A DNA stretch of 64,000 nucleotides from Pseudoxanthomonas sp. CF385 (lineage in GTDB: Bacteria; Pseudomonadota; Gammaproteobacteria; Xanthomonadales; Xanthomonadaceae). Below the pieces are notes generated by a model. It did not search any database. It saw nothing but the letters and a program-made list of their open reading frames with translations, and was not told the DNA's origin. Position 1 is the first letter of the stretch. Each line of letters begins with the position of its first letter. Location of the stretch: the NCBI RefSeq assembly GCF_900104255.1, contig NZ_FNKZ01000002.1, positions 682,001 to 746,000 of the forward strand, written 5' to 3'. Positions 7,941 to 16,973 of this stretch are shown piece after piece. The translations under genes were made by a program, and so were the position numbers.

Positions 7941-10574
7941 TTACCAGTTCTGGGTGTAGCGGAAGTAGATCTCGCGGCCGATACCGTAGTACAGGGCGCT
8001 CTGGTAGTACGGCGGGGTGAAGCCCAACTGGTCGAGGCGCGGCTTCTTGCCGGTCACGTTGGTGGCGCCCAGCGTGATACGGCCGTTCCACGGCGTCTTG
8101 TAGCTGGCCGACAGGTCATGCGTGATGTACGGCTTGTTGTCACCGCAGTTCGACAGCAGGTAGCCGAAGTCCACCACGTCCTGGCAGGTGTAGCCCAGAT
8201 CGTTGACCAGGTAGTCCTCGGTGTACGAGACCGTCTGATCCATGCCGTTGATGGTCCATGCCAGCGAGAAGTCACCCTTCTCCCACTCGTTGACCAACGT
8301 GGCGCGCCACTGCGGAGCGTCGGTGGTGTTGATGTTGTCAACGGTGACCGAGTTCGGACCGCCCTGCTCGAACTTGTTGATCCAGCTGACGGCCAGGTTG
8401 TTACGCAGCGAACCGAAGGCGCCCAGGTCGAAGCGGAAGGCGGCGTTGAAATCGAAACCGTCGGTCTCGATGAAGCCTTCGTTGGCGTAACCGGCACGGA
8501 CCTGCAGCAGCGCGTTGTTGGCCGGGTCACGAACGGAGTACAGGCTCGACGGCAGGAAGCCACCGTTGCGTTCGCGGTTGATGACCGTCTGCGCCGAGAA
8601 GAACCGGATCGAGTTGGTCAGTTCGATGTTGTAGTAATCGAGCTTCAGGCTGACCCAATCGGTCGGATCCCACACCACGCCGGCGCTCCACTGCTTGGAG
8701 TCTTCCGCCTGCAGATCCGGGGTGGCCACACGCAGGCCGTCGATCTGCAGCGTCGAGCCGAGAGGCTGGCCGTAAGCGGCGGCGGTATCCGGGTCGACCA
8801 CGCTGTCGGCCGAGAACGCATCCTTGGAGTTCAGGATGGTCAGCGGCGGCGCGCGGAAACCTTCACCGTAGCTCGCGCGCAGGGTCAGGCTGTCGATCGG
8901 GTGGTAGCGGAACGAGATCTTCGGCACGAACGAGGTACCGAAGTCCGAGTACGTGTCGTAACGCGCGGCCAGGTCGACTTCGAACGTGCTGTGGAACGGC
9001 ATCAGCCACTCGAAGTACGCCGAGGAGAAGTTGCGGCTGCCCGAGCTCGAGTTGCCCGACGAACCGCCGATGTTGCCGGCTTCCGACTGCGCATCGTACA
9101 GGTCAGCGAACTCCTGCTTGTGGTGCTCGGCACCGACGACCAGGCCCGAGGTGCCGCCCGGCAGCTCGAACAGGTCGAAGTTGGCGCTGGCGTAGACTTC
9201 GTCTTCCTTGAAGATGCCATCGCGGCCGATCGTGGCGCGCACGGCGTCCAGCACTTCCTGCGGGTTGCCGATCGGGTTGAAGATGTCGTACGTGCCGTCC
9301 TGGATCAGCGCGGTCGCGATCGGGATGTTGACGTAGTTGCGGCCCAGCGAGATGTACTTCGACTCGGCACGACGCAGACCGATGTCCACCGCCACCGTGT
9401 CGCTCACCTGCCAGTTGAAGCCCAGGTTGGTGTCGTAGGTGTTGGTGTCGTCGTAGTTGTCGCGCGGACCGACGGCGGCGAAGCGGTGCTTCAGCACCAC
9501 GTCCTGGCCGGTGGTGTTGTTGGGGCTACCTGCCGGAATGAAGATACCGGAGTCGGCCAGCGTCGGTGCGAAGCGGCCGAAGCTGCTGACGCGGGTCACG
9601 CTGGAATTCAGGTAAACGGTCCAGTCGTCGTTGATCTGGTAATCGCCACGCAGGAACAGGCCCTTCTGCTCAAGCGACGCCGTGTCGGCTGCGACCAGGT
9701 TGTAATCGTAACGGCAGGTATCGACCGCCGGAGCGGTGTCGAACCAGAAACCCGGGTTCGTACAGCCACCCGGCACCGCGGAGATGATCTTGCCGGGCGA
9801 AACGCGGCCGGTGATCGGGTTGGTGGCCGGGGTGTAGTAGTTGTTGGCGTTGGACGACGGGCCGCGGCGGCCTTCCATCCACGGCAGGTCGCGGATGTAG
9901 GAGATGTCACGGTTGGCGTACGACACGCCACCCAGCATGCGGCCACGGTCACCCGAGATGCCGAACACGACCGAGCCGGACTCGGTGTCACCGCCGTACT
10001 GGGCCTGGCCCACGCCGATGGTGGCTTCGACGCCGTTGAAGTCCTTGCGGGTGATGATGTTGACCACGCCACCGATCGCGTCGGCGCCGTAGATGGCCGA
10101 TGCGCCGTCGGTCAGGATCTCGACGCGCTCGACCGAGGCCAGCGGGATCGAGTTCAGGTCCGAACCGGCTTCGCTGAACTGCGGCGACAGCGGCAGACGG
10201 CGACCGTCGATCAGGATCAGGCTGCGACCGCCGCCCAGGCCACGCAGGCTCAGCTCGGACATGGACTGCGCCGAGGAACCGGACGCCGGCTTGTTCGAAC
10301 CGAACGAGTTGAAGGTGGAGTTCTGCAGCAGGTCAGCCACCGTGGTCTTGCCGCTGACTTCGATGTCCTGACGCGAAATCACAGTAACCGGTAGCGCGCC
10401 TTCGATTTCCGCACGCTTGATGCGCGAACCCGTCACTTCGATGCGGTCGAGGGTCTTGGTGTCCGAGCTGGAGCTTTCGGCTTCCTGGGCGATCGCATTG
10501 CCGGTGGCCAGCGATGCTGCGCTGGCGAACAACGCAAATTGGATTGCGCTGGGCAGCTTCTTGAGGTTGGTCAT
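7941..10574 (-). CDS. TonB-dependent outer-membrane receptor
   Basis: An 877-residue receptor. A signal peptide spans about residues 1-29 (core AIQFALFASAASLATG, cleavage near AIAQ), followed by a TonB-box-like segment LDRIEVTGSR. The plug domain includes SLRGLGGGRSLILIDGRRL and GADAIGGVVNIITRKD, and a 22-strand barrel ends in aromatic IYFRYTQNW as the family requires for BAM recognition. It imports a ligand across the outer membrane using TonB-ExbBD energy. The ligand cannot be told from the sequence; no heme or siderophore genes are nearby. A Shine-Dalgarno sequence GGAGAGAGAG precedes the ATG. A paralogous pair of TPR-sulfotransferases and a methyltransferase lies downstream, an arrangement suggesting the receptor, its ligand or a partner is modified (inference). 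Confidence 0.93.
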   Translation of the reverse strand: MTNLKKLPSAIQFALFASAASLATGNAIAQEAESSSSDTKTLDRIEVTGSRIKRAEIEGALPVTVISRQDIEVSGKTTVADLLQNSTFNSFGSNKPASGSSAQSMSELSLRGLGGGRSLILIDGRRLPLSPQFSEAGSDLNSIPLASVERVEILTDGASAIYGADAIGGVVNIITRKDFNGVEATIGVGQAQYGGDTESGSVVFGISGDRGRMLGGVSYANRDISYIRDLPWMEGRRGPSSNANNYYTPATNPITGRVSPGKIISAVPGGCTNPGFWFDTAPAVDTCRYDYNLVAADTASLEQKGLFLRGDYQINDDWTVYLNSSVTRVSSFGRFAPTLADSGIFIPAGSPNNTTGQDVVLKHRFAAVGPRDNYDDTNTYDTNLGFNWQVSDTVAVDIGLRRAESKYISLGRNYVNIPIATALIQDGTYDIFNPIGNPQEVLDAVRATIGRDGIFKEDEVYASANFDLFELPGGTSGLVVGAEHHKQEFADLYDAQSEAGNIGGSSGNSSSGSRNFSSAYFEWLMPFHSTFEVDLAARYDTYSDFGTSFVPKISFRYHPIDSLTLRASYGEGFRAPPLTILNSKDAFSADSVVDPDTAAAYGQPLGSTLQIDGLRVATPDLQAEDSKQWSAGVVWDPTDWVSLKLDYYNIELTNSIRFFSAQTVINRERNGGFLPSSLYSVRDPANNALLQVRAGYANEGFIETDGFDFNAAFRFDLGAFGSLRNNLAVSWINKFEQGGPNSVTVDNINTTDAPQWRATLVNEWEKGDFSLAWTINGMDQTVSYTEDYLVNDLGYTCQDVVDFGYLLSNCGDNKPYITHDLSASYKTPWNGRITLGATNVTGKKPRLDQLGFTPPYYQSALYYGIGREIYFRYTQNW

Positions 10575-10836
10575 TTAGAGGCTCTCTCTCCAAAGTTCAA
10601 TAAACGGCCGAGACCTTGCGATCCCGGCCAATGGTTCAGACGCCAACGGCTGCGACTGGTGGTCGAAGGATAACGTAAATTTTACGGCGATGAAAAGAAC
10701 TCGCTGATTTTCTGAGAAAAAAGCGTTTTTTCTTGTTCGTCAGTTACTTAGGAAACCGTTTCGTATGCAACTATGGTTGTTGCACCGCGCCACAACTCTT
10801 GGCGTGAGCCGGTACGTGTTACCGCCCCCTATTCAT
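10575..10836 (-). promoter_or_regulatory. Upstream region of the TonB receptor with palindromes
   Basis: About 260 bp without a gene, more AT-rich than its surroundings. It contains a perfect 13-bp palindrome (CGTAAA, T, TTTACG) at 10674-10686 and an A/T hairpin at 10715-10733 (arms AGAAAAAA and TTTTTTCT). Either may be an operator or an UP-like curved element for receptor expression. No clear -35/-10 pair could be fixed. Confidence 0.4.
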
Positions 10837-10874
10837 AAAAGAAGAACGGGACCGCGACTCCCGTCGCGATCCCG
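10837..10874 (-). terminator. Intrinsic terminator after the DUF4097 gene
   Basis: Read on the minus strand: arm CGGGATCGCGAC, loop GGGA, arm GTCGCGGTCCCG with one G-T pair, then TTCTTCTTTT. It ends the sigma / anti-sigma / DUF4097 unit. Confidence 0.85.
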
Positions 10875-10901
10875 TCCCAGTGTGTTGCCGATGGGGCCAG
10901 G

Positions 10902-11801
10902 CTACTCGAGACGCACTTCCGCACTGCCGGAGAACGTCTCCACGCTGATGCGCGCGTTGCCATCGCCATAGCGTGTCGTGAAGCTGGAGCCGGGGCCGCG
11001 GCGCTTCTCGATGGTCACACCCGTCGCCTTCAGCGAGCCGCTGAAACTCTCGCCGCTGACCTGCGCAGACACATCCTTCGGCAGGCGCAGGATCAGGTCG
11101 CCGCTGACGGATTCCATGCTGATCTCGCCGGCCGGCGCCACGTCCGTGCTGACCTCGACGCGTCCGCTGACGGTGCTCGCGCCCAGGTCGCGCACCTTTT
11201 CACCGTTGACGATCACTTCGATGCGTCCCGAGACCGTTTCGGCATCGATCTCGCCGGCAAGCCGTCCACGCAGCAGGATGGAACCGCTGACCGTGGCGAC
11301 GTCCACATCGTCGCTGTTGAGCGTCAACGTGGCGTTGCCGCTGACGGTCTCGACATCGGCCTTGCGCGGCGCCGCGGCGGCGATCACGCTGCCGCTCACC
11401 GTACTGATCGACAGTTCGCCGGAGCCGGTACCGGTGACATGCACGTCGGCGGCCACGGATTCGATATCGAGGTCCGCGCGCAGCGGCACCATCACCACCA
11501 GATCGGTCGGCCCGGTCTTCTCGCCGCCCCAGCCGTTGTTGCGCGGATAACGCACTTCGACGCTCACCTGCGGACCGGAACCGTCGATGTCCAGCTTCTC
11601 CACGCCCTTGCCCAGGGTGCCGGTGACCTGCACTTCGTTGCGCTCCCAACCGCGCACTTCGATGCGCCCCTTGAGGTTGCTGATGTCCACGCGTCCACGC
11701 GCATCCAGCGGGCGGGTTTCGTTGATGGCAGTCTGCGCGAGCGCTGCGGGTGCGAGCAGGGTCGCAGCCAGGATCAGGGAAAAGGAAAGGGTCGTACGCA
11801 T
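10902..11801 (-). CDS. DUF4097-family exported beta-repeat protein
   Basis: A 299-residue protein with a signal peptide (MRTTLSFSLILAATLLAPAA, likely cleavage after ALAQ). The rest is a right-handed parallel beta-solenoid of about 20-residue rungs, seen as recurring VSG motifs (STVSGSV, ETVSGNA, ATVSGSI, ETVSGRI, STVSGRV, ESVSGDL), the hallmark of DUF4097 (LiaG-type) proteins. The start at 11801 is supported by GAGGAG nine bases upstream and by the signal peptide; the longer open frame upstream overlaps the previous gene. It is the third gene of an operon led by an ECF sigma factor, which suggests an envelope-stress output or sensing role; the biochemical function is unknown. Confidence 0.85.
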   Translation of the reverse strand: MRTTLSFSLILAATLLAPAALAQTAINETRPLDARGRVDISNLKGRIEVRGWERNEVQVTGTLGKGVEKLDIDGSGPQVSVEVRYPRNNGWGGEKTGPTDLVVMVPLRADLDIESVAADVHVTGTGSGELSISTVSGSVIAAAAPRKADVETVSGNATLTLNSDDVDVATVSGSILLRGRLAGEIDAETVSGRIEVIVNGEKVRDLGASTVSGRVEVSTDVAPAGEISMESVSGDLILRLPKDVSAQVSGESFSGSLKATGVTIEKRRGPGSSFTTRYGDGNARISVETFSGSAEVRLE

Positions 11802-11812
11802 GGGATAACTCC

Positions 11813-12292
11813 TCAGGTCATGGCCGCGCGCTGGGTCAGCGCCAGGCGGCGGGCGTAAGTGCGGCGCAACTGGTCCAGCAGGAAGCGCGCGTTGGGATCG
11901 GTGGCGATGGCGTGGCGGATCTCGGCGGCGCTTTCGTCCAATGCGTGCAGCGCGGAGCCGTACTCGGGCGATCCCTTCGCCTGCACATCCAACTGAGCCA
12001 GGGCGCCGGTGTAGTCGCGGGTCAGGGCGGCGGCTTCGCGCTGGATCACGGCGTCGCCCGTGGGGGCACGCTGCAGTTGCCAAGTCACGGTGACGGCCAG
12101 CAGCACCGAGGCGGCCAGCGCGAACGGCGCAAGCGGGCGTCGCTTCGGTGCCGGCACCTGGCGGGGTGCGGACGCCAGTCGCGCGGCGATGTCGGGCCAC
12201 AGGTCGCGTGCCGGCGGCACGTCCTGGCGCAGCGCGCGCAGCTGCCAGCGCAGGGCGTCGTCGGACGGCTGAGTGGGATCGTGGGGGGTCAT
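11813..12292 (-). CDS. Single-span membrane protein, probable anti-sigma factor
   Basis: A 159-residue protein with one transmembrane helix at about residues 54-73 (FALAASVLLAVTVTWQL). This gives a ~50-residue cytoplasmic N-terminus (LRWQLRALRQDVPPARDLWP) and a helical periplasmic C-terminus. There is no zinc-finger HxxxCxxC motif, so it is not a classical ZAS anti-sigma factor. Its start overlaps the end of the ECF sigma gene by four bases (ATGA), the usual position of the cognate anti-sigma. Assignment rests on topology and context rather than on a recognised domain. Confidence 0.65.
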   Translation of the reverse strand: MTPHDPTQPSDDALRWQLRALRQDVPPARDLWPDIAARLASAPRQVPAPKRRPLAPFALAASVLLAVTVTWQLQRAPTGDAVIQREAAALTRDYTGALAQLDVQAKGSPEYGSALHALDESAAEIRHAIATDPNARFLLDQLRRTYARRLALTQRAAMT

Positions 12293-12882
12293 GCGTGTAC
12301 TCCTAGGCGCTCGCGCAGCAAGTGCCGCGCTCGGTGCAGCTGGGCTTTCGAACTGCCCACCGCCATGCCCAGCTCGGCGGCGATCTCTTCATGCTTCCAG
12401 CCTTCGACGTCGTACAGGACGAGTACCGCGCGGGCGCGCGGCGGCAGGGTGGCGACCGCCCGCTCCAGGTCCATCGACAGGGCGGTGGTCTGCCCGGCGC
12501 TGTCGGCCAGGCCCAGGCCTTCGATGGCGTCCTCGTCTTCGTCGAAGCGGGGGCCGTTGCGGCGGCTGCGCAATTCCATCAGCGCGGTGTTGACCGCCAG
12601 CCGATGCAGCCAGGTGCTGAAGGCGCTCTCGAACCGGAAGGCCGGCAACGCCTGCCAGGCACGCACGAAGGCTTCCTGGGTCAGGTCCTCGGCGCGGACG
12701 CCGTGGAAGCCGACCAGGCGCTGGATCACGCCGTGCACGCGTCCGGCGTGGCGGCGGTAGAGCGCCTCGAACGCCTGCGTGTCGCCGCTGGCGGCGGACC
12801 GCGCCAGCGCGCTGTCCACGGCGGCGGCCGCGTCCGGTGAGGGGCTGTCGGCGATCGGTTCCATGACGGTTGCATTCAGCAT
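12289..12882 (-). CDS. RNA polymerase ECF sigma factor (RpoE-like)
   Basis: Sigma region 2 is seen as FEALYRRHAGRVHG followed by DLTQEAFVRAWQALPAF, and region 4 as LPPRARAVLVLYDVEGW followed by the helix-turn-helix EEIAAELGMAVGSSKAQLHR. The predicted length is ~197 aa. The start at 12882 (MLNATVMEP) is taken because no homologous sequence lies before it; ATG 12864 is an alternative. It directs core RNA polymerase to stress promoters and is probably held by the membrane protein encoded next to it. The operon order sigma, membrane protein, DUF4097 is tight (4-bp overlap, then 11-bp gap). Confidence 0.9.
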   Translation of the reverse strand: MLNATVMEPIADSPSPDAAAAVDSALARSAASGDTQAFEALYRRHAGRVHGVIQRLVGFHGVRAEDLTQEAFVRAWQALPAFRFESAFSTWLHRLAVNTALMELRSRRNGPRFDEDEDAIEGLGLADSAGQTTALSMDLERAVATLPPRARAVLVLYDVEGWKHEEIAAELGMAVGSSKAQLHRARHLLRERLGVHA

Positions 12883-12939
12883 ACTGACTACGATGCCTGT
12901 TCGCGCGGAAAGGTTTAAGCCTGCCGATCGACCGGCCGG

Positions 12940-12969
12940 AAAAGCAGAAAGCCGCCCGGAGGCGGCTTT
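12940..12969 (-). terminator. Intrinsic terminator after sucD
   Basis: A perfect 10-bp stem (GAAAGCCGCC pairing with GGCGGCTTTC, loop of four) at 12946-12969. On the minus strand it is followed by TGCTTTT. It ends the sucCD transcript. Confidence 0.85.
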
Positions 12970-12993
12970 CCACATGGCCGATGGTGGCAGGCC

Positions 12994-13872
12994 TTACTTC
13001 TTCAGGCGGGCCGCGATGGCGGCACCCAGGTCGCCCGGCGAACGGACGGTGGTCACCCCCGCGGCTTCCATCGCCGCGAACTTGCCTTCCGCCGTGCCCT
13101 TGCCGCCGCTGGCGATGGCGCCGGCATGGCCCATGCGCTTGCCGGCCGGGGCGGACGCGCCGGCGATGAAGCCGACGACCGGCTTCTTCACGTACTGCTT
13201 GATGTACTCGGCGCCGGCTTCCTCGGCGTCGCCGCCGATCTCGCCGACCATGATGATGCCTTCGGTCTGCGGGTCTTCGTTGAACAGCTTGAGGCAGTCG
13301 ACGAAGTTCAGGCCGTTGATCGGGTCGCCGCCGATGCCGATGCAGGTCGACTGGCCCAGGCCCACTTCGGTGGTCTGCTTGACCGCTTCATAGGTCAGCG
13401 TGCCCGAGCGCGACACGATGCCGATCTTGCCCGGCATGTGGATGTGGCCCGGCATGATGCCGATCTTGCACTCGCCCGGCGTGATCACGCCCGGGCAGTT
13501 CGGGCCGACCAGCACGGTGTCCAGATGGGCGCGGGTCAGCACGTTCTTGACGCGCAGCATGTCCAGCACCGGGATGCCCTCGGTGATGCAGACGATGACC
13601 TTGATGCCGGCCGCAGCCGCTTCGAGGATCGCATCGGCCGCGAACGGCGGCGGGACGTAGATGACCGAGGCGTCGGCGCCGGTGCTCTTGACGGCATCGG
13701 CGACGGTGTCGAACACCGGCAGGTCGATGTGGGTCGTGCCGCCCTTGCCGGGGGTCACGCCGCCGACCACCTGGGTGCCGTACTCGATCATCTGGGTGGC
13801 GTGGAAGGTGCCCTGCTGGCCGGTGAAGCCCTGCACGATCACCTTCGTGTTTTTGTTGATCAAAACGCTCAT
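12994..13872 (-). CDS. sucD: Succinyl-CoA synthetase (ADP-forming) alpha subunit
   Basis: Catalyses, with SucC, succinyl-CoA + Pi + NDP to succinate + CoA + NTP in the TCA cycle. The N-terminal CoA-binding Rossmann domain begins with [15 protein letters not shown]. The ligase domain contains the phospho-acceptor histidine region, [17 protein letters not shown]. At 292 aa it matches the family length. It lies 27 bp downstream of sucC on the same strand and is followed by a strong terminator. Confidence 0.98.
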   Translation of the reverse strand: MSVLINKNTKVIVQGFTGQQGTFHATQMIEYGTQVVGGVTPGKGGTTHIDLPVFDTVADAVKSTGADASVIYVPPPFAADAILEAAAAGIKVIVCITEGIPVLDMLRVKNVLTRAHLDTVLVGPNCPGVITPGECKIGIMPGHIHMPGKIGIVSRSGTLTYEAVKQTTEVGLGQSTCIGIGGDPINGLNFVDCLKLFNEDPQTEGIIMVGEIGGDAEEAGAEYIKQYVKKPVVGFIAGASAPAGKRMGHAGAIASGGKGTAEGKFAAMEAAGVTTVRSPGDLGAAIAARLKK

Positions 13873-13899
13873 GGAAGATTCCTGATTCGGTGACGTGGG

Positions 13900-15069
13900 T
13901 TAAGCGGCGTTCTTGACCGCTTCAACGACCTTCTTGGCGCCGTCGTTGATGTTGTCGGCCGGGATGATGGCCATGCCGCTGTCGCGCAGCAGCTGCTTGC
14001 CTTCTTCCACGTTGGTGCCTTCCAGGCGCACGACCACCGGAACCTTGACGCCCACTTCCTTCACCGCGGCGATGATGCCCTCGGCGATCATGTCGCAGCG
14101 GACGATGCCGCCGAAGATGTTGACGAAGATGCCCTCGACCTTGTCCGAGGACAGGATCAGCTTGAAGGCCTCGATCACGCGCTGCTTGTTGGCGCCGCCG
14201 CCCACGTCGAGGAAGTTCGCCGGCTCGCCACCGTTGAGCTTGATGACGTCCATCGTGGCCATCGCCAGGCCTGCGCCGTTGACCATGCAGCCGATGTTGC
14301 CGTCCATGGTCACGTAGTTGATGTCCAGCTCCGAAGCCGTCACTTCGGTCTCGTCTTCCTGGCTCTTGTCGCGCATCGCGACCAGGGCCTTCTGGCGGAA
14401 GTTGGCGTTGTCGTCGCTATTGAACTTGCCGTCCAGCGCGTACAGGTTGCCGTCGTCGAGGATCGCGAGCGGGTTGATCTCGACCAGCGCCAGGTCCTTC
14501 TCGTTGAAGATGCGGTACAGGTTCACCATGATGTTGGCGAACTGGCCGGCCTGTTTGGCGGTCAGGCCCATCTTGAAGCCGAACTCGCGGCCCTGGTAAC
14601 CCTGCACGCCCTCGACGAAGTCGACGTTGAGCGTGTGGATCTTGTCCGGCGTCTCGGCCGCCACCTGTTCGATCTCCATGCCGCCTTCGGACGAGGCGAT
14701 ATAGGTGATGGTCTTGGTGCCGCGGTCGACGAGCACCGACAGATAGAGCTCCTTGACGATCTCGCCGGCGGTGGTCACCAGCACCAGGTTGACCGGCAGT
14801 TCGACGCCGGCGGTCTGGTAGGTGGCCATCTTGGTGCCGAGCATCTTGGCGGCAGCCGCCTTCACGTCGTCGGTGGTCTTGCAGAACTTGACGCCGCCGG
14901 CCTTGCCGCGGCCGCCTGCGTGGATCTGGGCCTTGACCATCCAGGGGCCATTGCCAAGGGACTGGGCGGCCGCGACCGCTTCATCCGCCGTGGACGCGAC
15001 TTTGCCGGCCGGGACCGGGATGCCGTACTCGGCCAGCAGCTGCTTGGACTGATATTCGTGGAAATTCAT
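13900..15069 (-). CDS. sucC: Succinyl-CoA synthetase beta subunit
   Basis: ATP-grasp subunit that binds the nucleotide and partners SucD. It begins [20 protein letters not shown], the typical start of bacterial SucC. It shows the ATP-grasp metal/nucleotide segment [10 protein letters not shown] and the C-terminal CoA-ligase motif [13 protein letters not shown]. Its 389 aa is standard. It is the first gene of the sucCD operon, transcribed away from pilS; the ~200-bp gap at 15070-15269 must hold both promoters. Confidence 0.98.
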   Translation of the reverse strand: MNFHEYQSKQLLAEYGIPVPAGKVASTADEAVAAAQSLGNGPWMVKAQIHAGGRGKAGGVKFCKTTDDVKAAAAKMLGTKMATYQTAGVELPVNLVLVTTAGEIVKELYLSVLVDRGTKTITYIASSEGGMEIEQVAAETPDKIHTLNVDFVEGVQGYQGREFGFKMGLTAKQAGQFANIMVNLYRIFNEKDLALVEINPLAILDDGNLYALDGKFNSDDNANFRQKALVAMRDKSQEDETEVTASELDINYVTMDGNIGCMVNGAGLAMATMDVIKLNGGEPANFLDVGGGANKQRVIEAFKLILSSDKVEGIFVNIFGGIVRCDMIAEGIIAAVKEVGVKVPVVVRLEGTNVEEGKQLLRDSGMAIIPADNINDGAKKVVEAVKNAA

Positions 15070-15269
15070 GTGTCACCGTGGGAAGGGAACAGAAGACACC
15101 GCCCGGGGCCGGGGCCAGGGGCAGCGGCGTGGGCAAGCCCCCTATTGTCGCTGACCGGAGCGGGGGGCGCAAAACCTCGGGTCTAAGCCTTTGGTGGAAA
15201 AGGACAAGCTGGGCCAAGCAGGGGCGGTCGTGCCTATACTGTGAGCCTCGCTACAGGGGAAGTACGCGT

Positions 15270-16892
15270 TTGCGCCAGGCCCAGTCGCTGCTGTCCCGCA
15301 TTGAATCGGTACCGCGCCGCGAGCTGTACTTCTTCGCGCTGTACCGTCTGCTGGAGGCCGGGATCCTGGCGGCGTTGCTGTTCAGCCCCGTGGGCGAAGT
15401 CCTCGGACGGCCGCGCCATGCCGAACTCGGTACCGTTGTCACCATCGCCTACCTTGTCCTGGCCCTGGTCCTGTTCTTCGTCGGCCGCAACGTCGGCTGG
15501 CTGACCTCGATCGTCTTCGCCAGCGTCTGCATCGATATCACGGCCGCCACCCTGGCCACCCACGCCCTGCCAGGCGCCACCGCCGGCATTGCGATGATGT
15601 TGCTGTTTAACGTGTCGGCGGCGGCGCTGCTACTGCCCTCCACGCGGATGGCCCTGCTGGTGGGACTGATCGCCATCGCGGCGCTGTTCGGCGAGTATTT
15701 CTTCACGACGGTCCACGACAGCACCACCAGCCGTTCGGTGGCGGAAGTCATCATGTTCGCGGTCAGTTACCTGGCGCTCGCCTACCTGGCGCACCAGGCC
15801 GGGCTGAAGGCGCGCGCCAGCCAGGCGCTGGCGGACAAGCGCGGCGAGGAAGTCGCCAACCTGTTCGAAGTCAACGAACTGATCATCCGGCGCATGCGCA
15901 CCGGCGTACTGGTGGTGGATGCGGACAATCACATCAAGCTCGCCAACGAAGCGGCCAGCCTGTTGCTGGGCGACAGCGCCGACGGCCAGGGCGCGGACGG
16001 CAAGGGGATTTCGCTGCTGCACGCGGCGCCCGAACTCGCACGCCGCCTGCAGCGCTGGCGCAACGGGTGGCAGACGGACGAATCGCCGATGCAGCTCTCG
16101 CCCGAGCAGCCCGAAGTCCAGCCCCGCTTCGCCCGCCTCCTCGCCGACAGCGAGACCTCGCTGGTCTTCCTGGACGATGCCACCGTGGTGTCGCGCCGGG
16201 CCGAATCGCTGACCCTCGCCGCCCTCGGTCGCTTTTCCGCCAGCCTCGCCCACGAGATCCGCAACCCGCTGGCCGCCATCAACTATGCGGTGCAGCTGCT
16301 GGAGGAATCCCAGCAGGTCAACGACGGCGACCGACGGCTGTTGCAGATCATCCACCAGCAGTGCCAGCGCACGAACGGCATCGTAGAGAGCGTGCTGGGC
16401 CTGGCCCGCCGCGAACGGGCCACCCCGGAGCATGTGGACCTCAATACCTTTGCCCGCCGCTTCGTGGACGAGTACCAGCAAACATTGTCGATCGAGACCG
16501 ATACGCTGGAGCCGATCATCGGGGCCCGCCCGGTCCCTGCCCTGGTCGACCCCCGCCACCTGCAGCAGGTGGTCACGGTGCTGGTGCAGAACGCGCTCAA
16601 CTACGGCCGCCTGCCGGGCGAGTCGGCACGCGTGCGCCTGAGGGTCTTCAGCGCGGAAGGGCGCCCCACCATCGATGTGATGGACCGGGGGCCGGGCATT
16701 CCGGACGCCGTGGTCGCGCAGTTGTTCCGCCCTTTCTTCACCACGTCCGAGCACGGTACCGGCCTGGGCCTGTACATCGCGCGCGAGCTCTGCCGGGCCA
16801 ACCAGGCCACGCTGGAGTACGTACCCGTCCCCGGCGGCGGCAGCTGCTTCCGCATCACCCTGCCCGGTCCGCATGCCCTGCTGCCCGCCTGA
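15270..16892 (+). CDS. pilS: Type IV pilus two-component sensor kinase PilS
   Basis: Membrane histidine kinase controlling pilin transcription through PilR. About six hydrophobic helices fill residues 15-190 (for example LLEAGILAALLFSP, TAGIAMMLLFNVSAAALL). A PAS-like segment follows (VVDADNHIKLANEAA), then HisKA with the phospho-acceptor His in SLAHEIRNPLAAINY (about residue 328) and the HATPase domain (N box LVQNALNYG, G boxes DRGPGIP and GTGLGLYIA). The start is TTG at 15270: it has AGGGGA nine bases upstream and yields MRQAQSLLSRIESVPRRE, where homology to PilS begins. The upstream open frame has no homologous content. pilR follows after 81 bp. Confidence 0.94.
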   Translation: MRQAQSLLSRIESVPRRELYFFALYRLLEAGILAALLFSPVGEVLGRPRHAELGTVVTIAYLVLALVLFFVGRNVGWLTSIVFASVCIDITAATLATHALPGATAGIAMMLLFNVSAAALLLPSTRMALLVGLIAIAALFGEYFFTTVHDSTTSRSVAEVIMFAVSYLALAYLAHQAGLKARASQALADKRGEEVANLFEVNELIIRRMRTGVLVVDADNHIKLANEAASLLLGDSADGQGADGKGISLLHAAPELARRLQRWRNGWQTDESPMQLSPEQPEVQPRFARLLADSETSLVFLDDATVVSRRAESLTLAALGRFSASLAHEIRNPLAAINYAVQLLEESQQVNDGDRRLLQIIHQQCQRTNGIVESVLGLARRERATPEHVDLNTFARRFVDEYQQTLSIETDTLEPIIGARPVPALVDPRHLQQVVTVLVQNALNYGRLPGESARVRLRVFSAEGRPTIDVMDRGPGIPDAVVAQLFRPFFTTSEHGTGLGLYIARELCRANQATLEYVPVPGGGSCFRITLPGPHALLPA

Positions 16893-16973
16893 GGACGAGG
16901 CTCCCGGGGCGCTCGCCTATCATGATCAACATTCAGCCGTTACACTGGCCGCACAGGGGCATGAGGGGGATGC

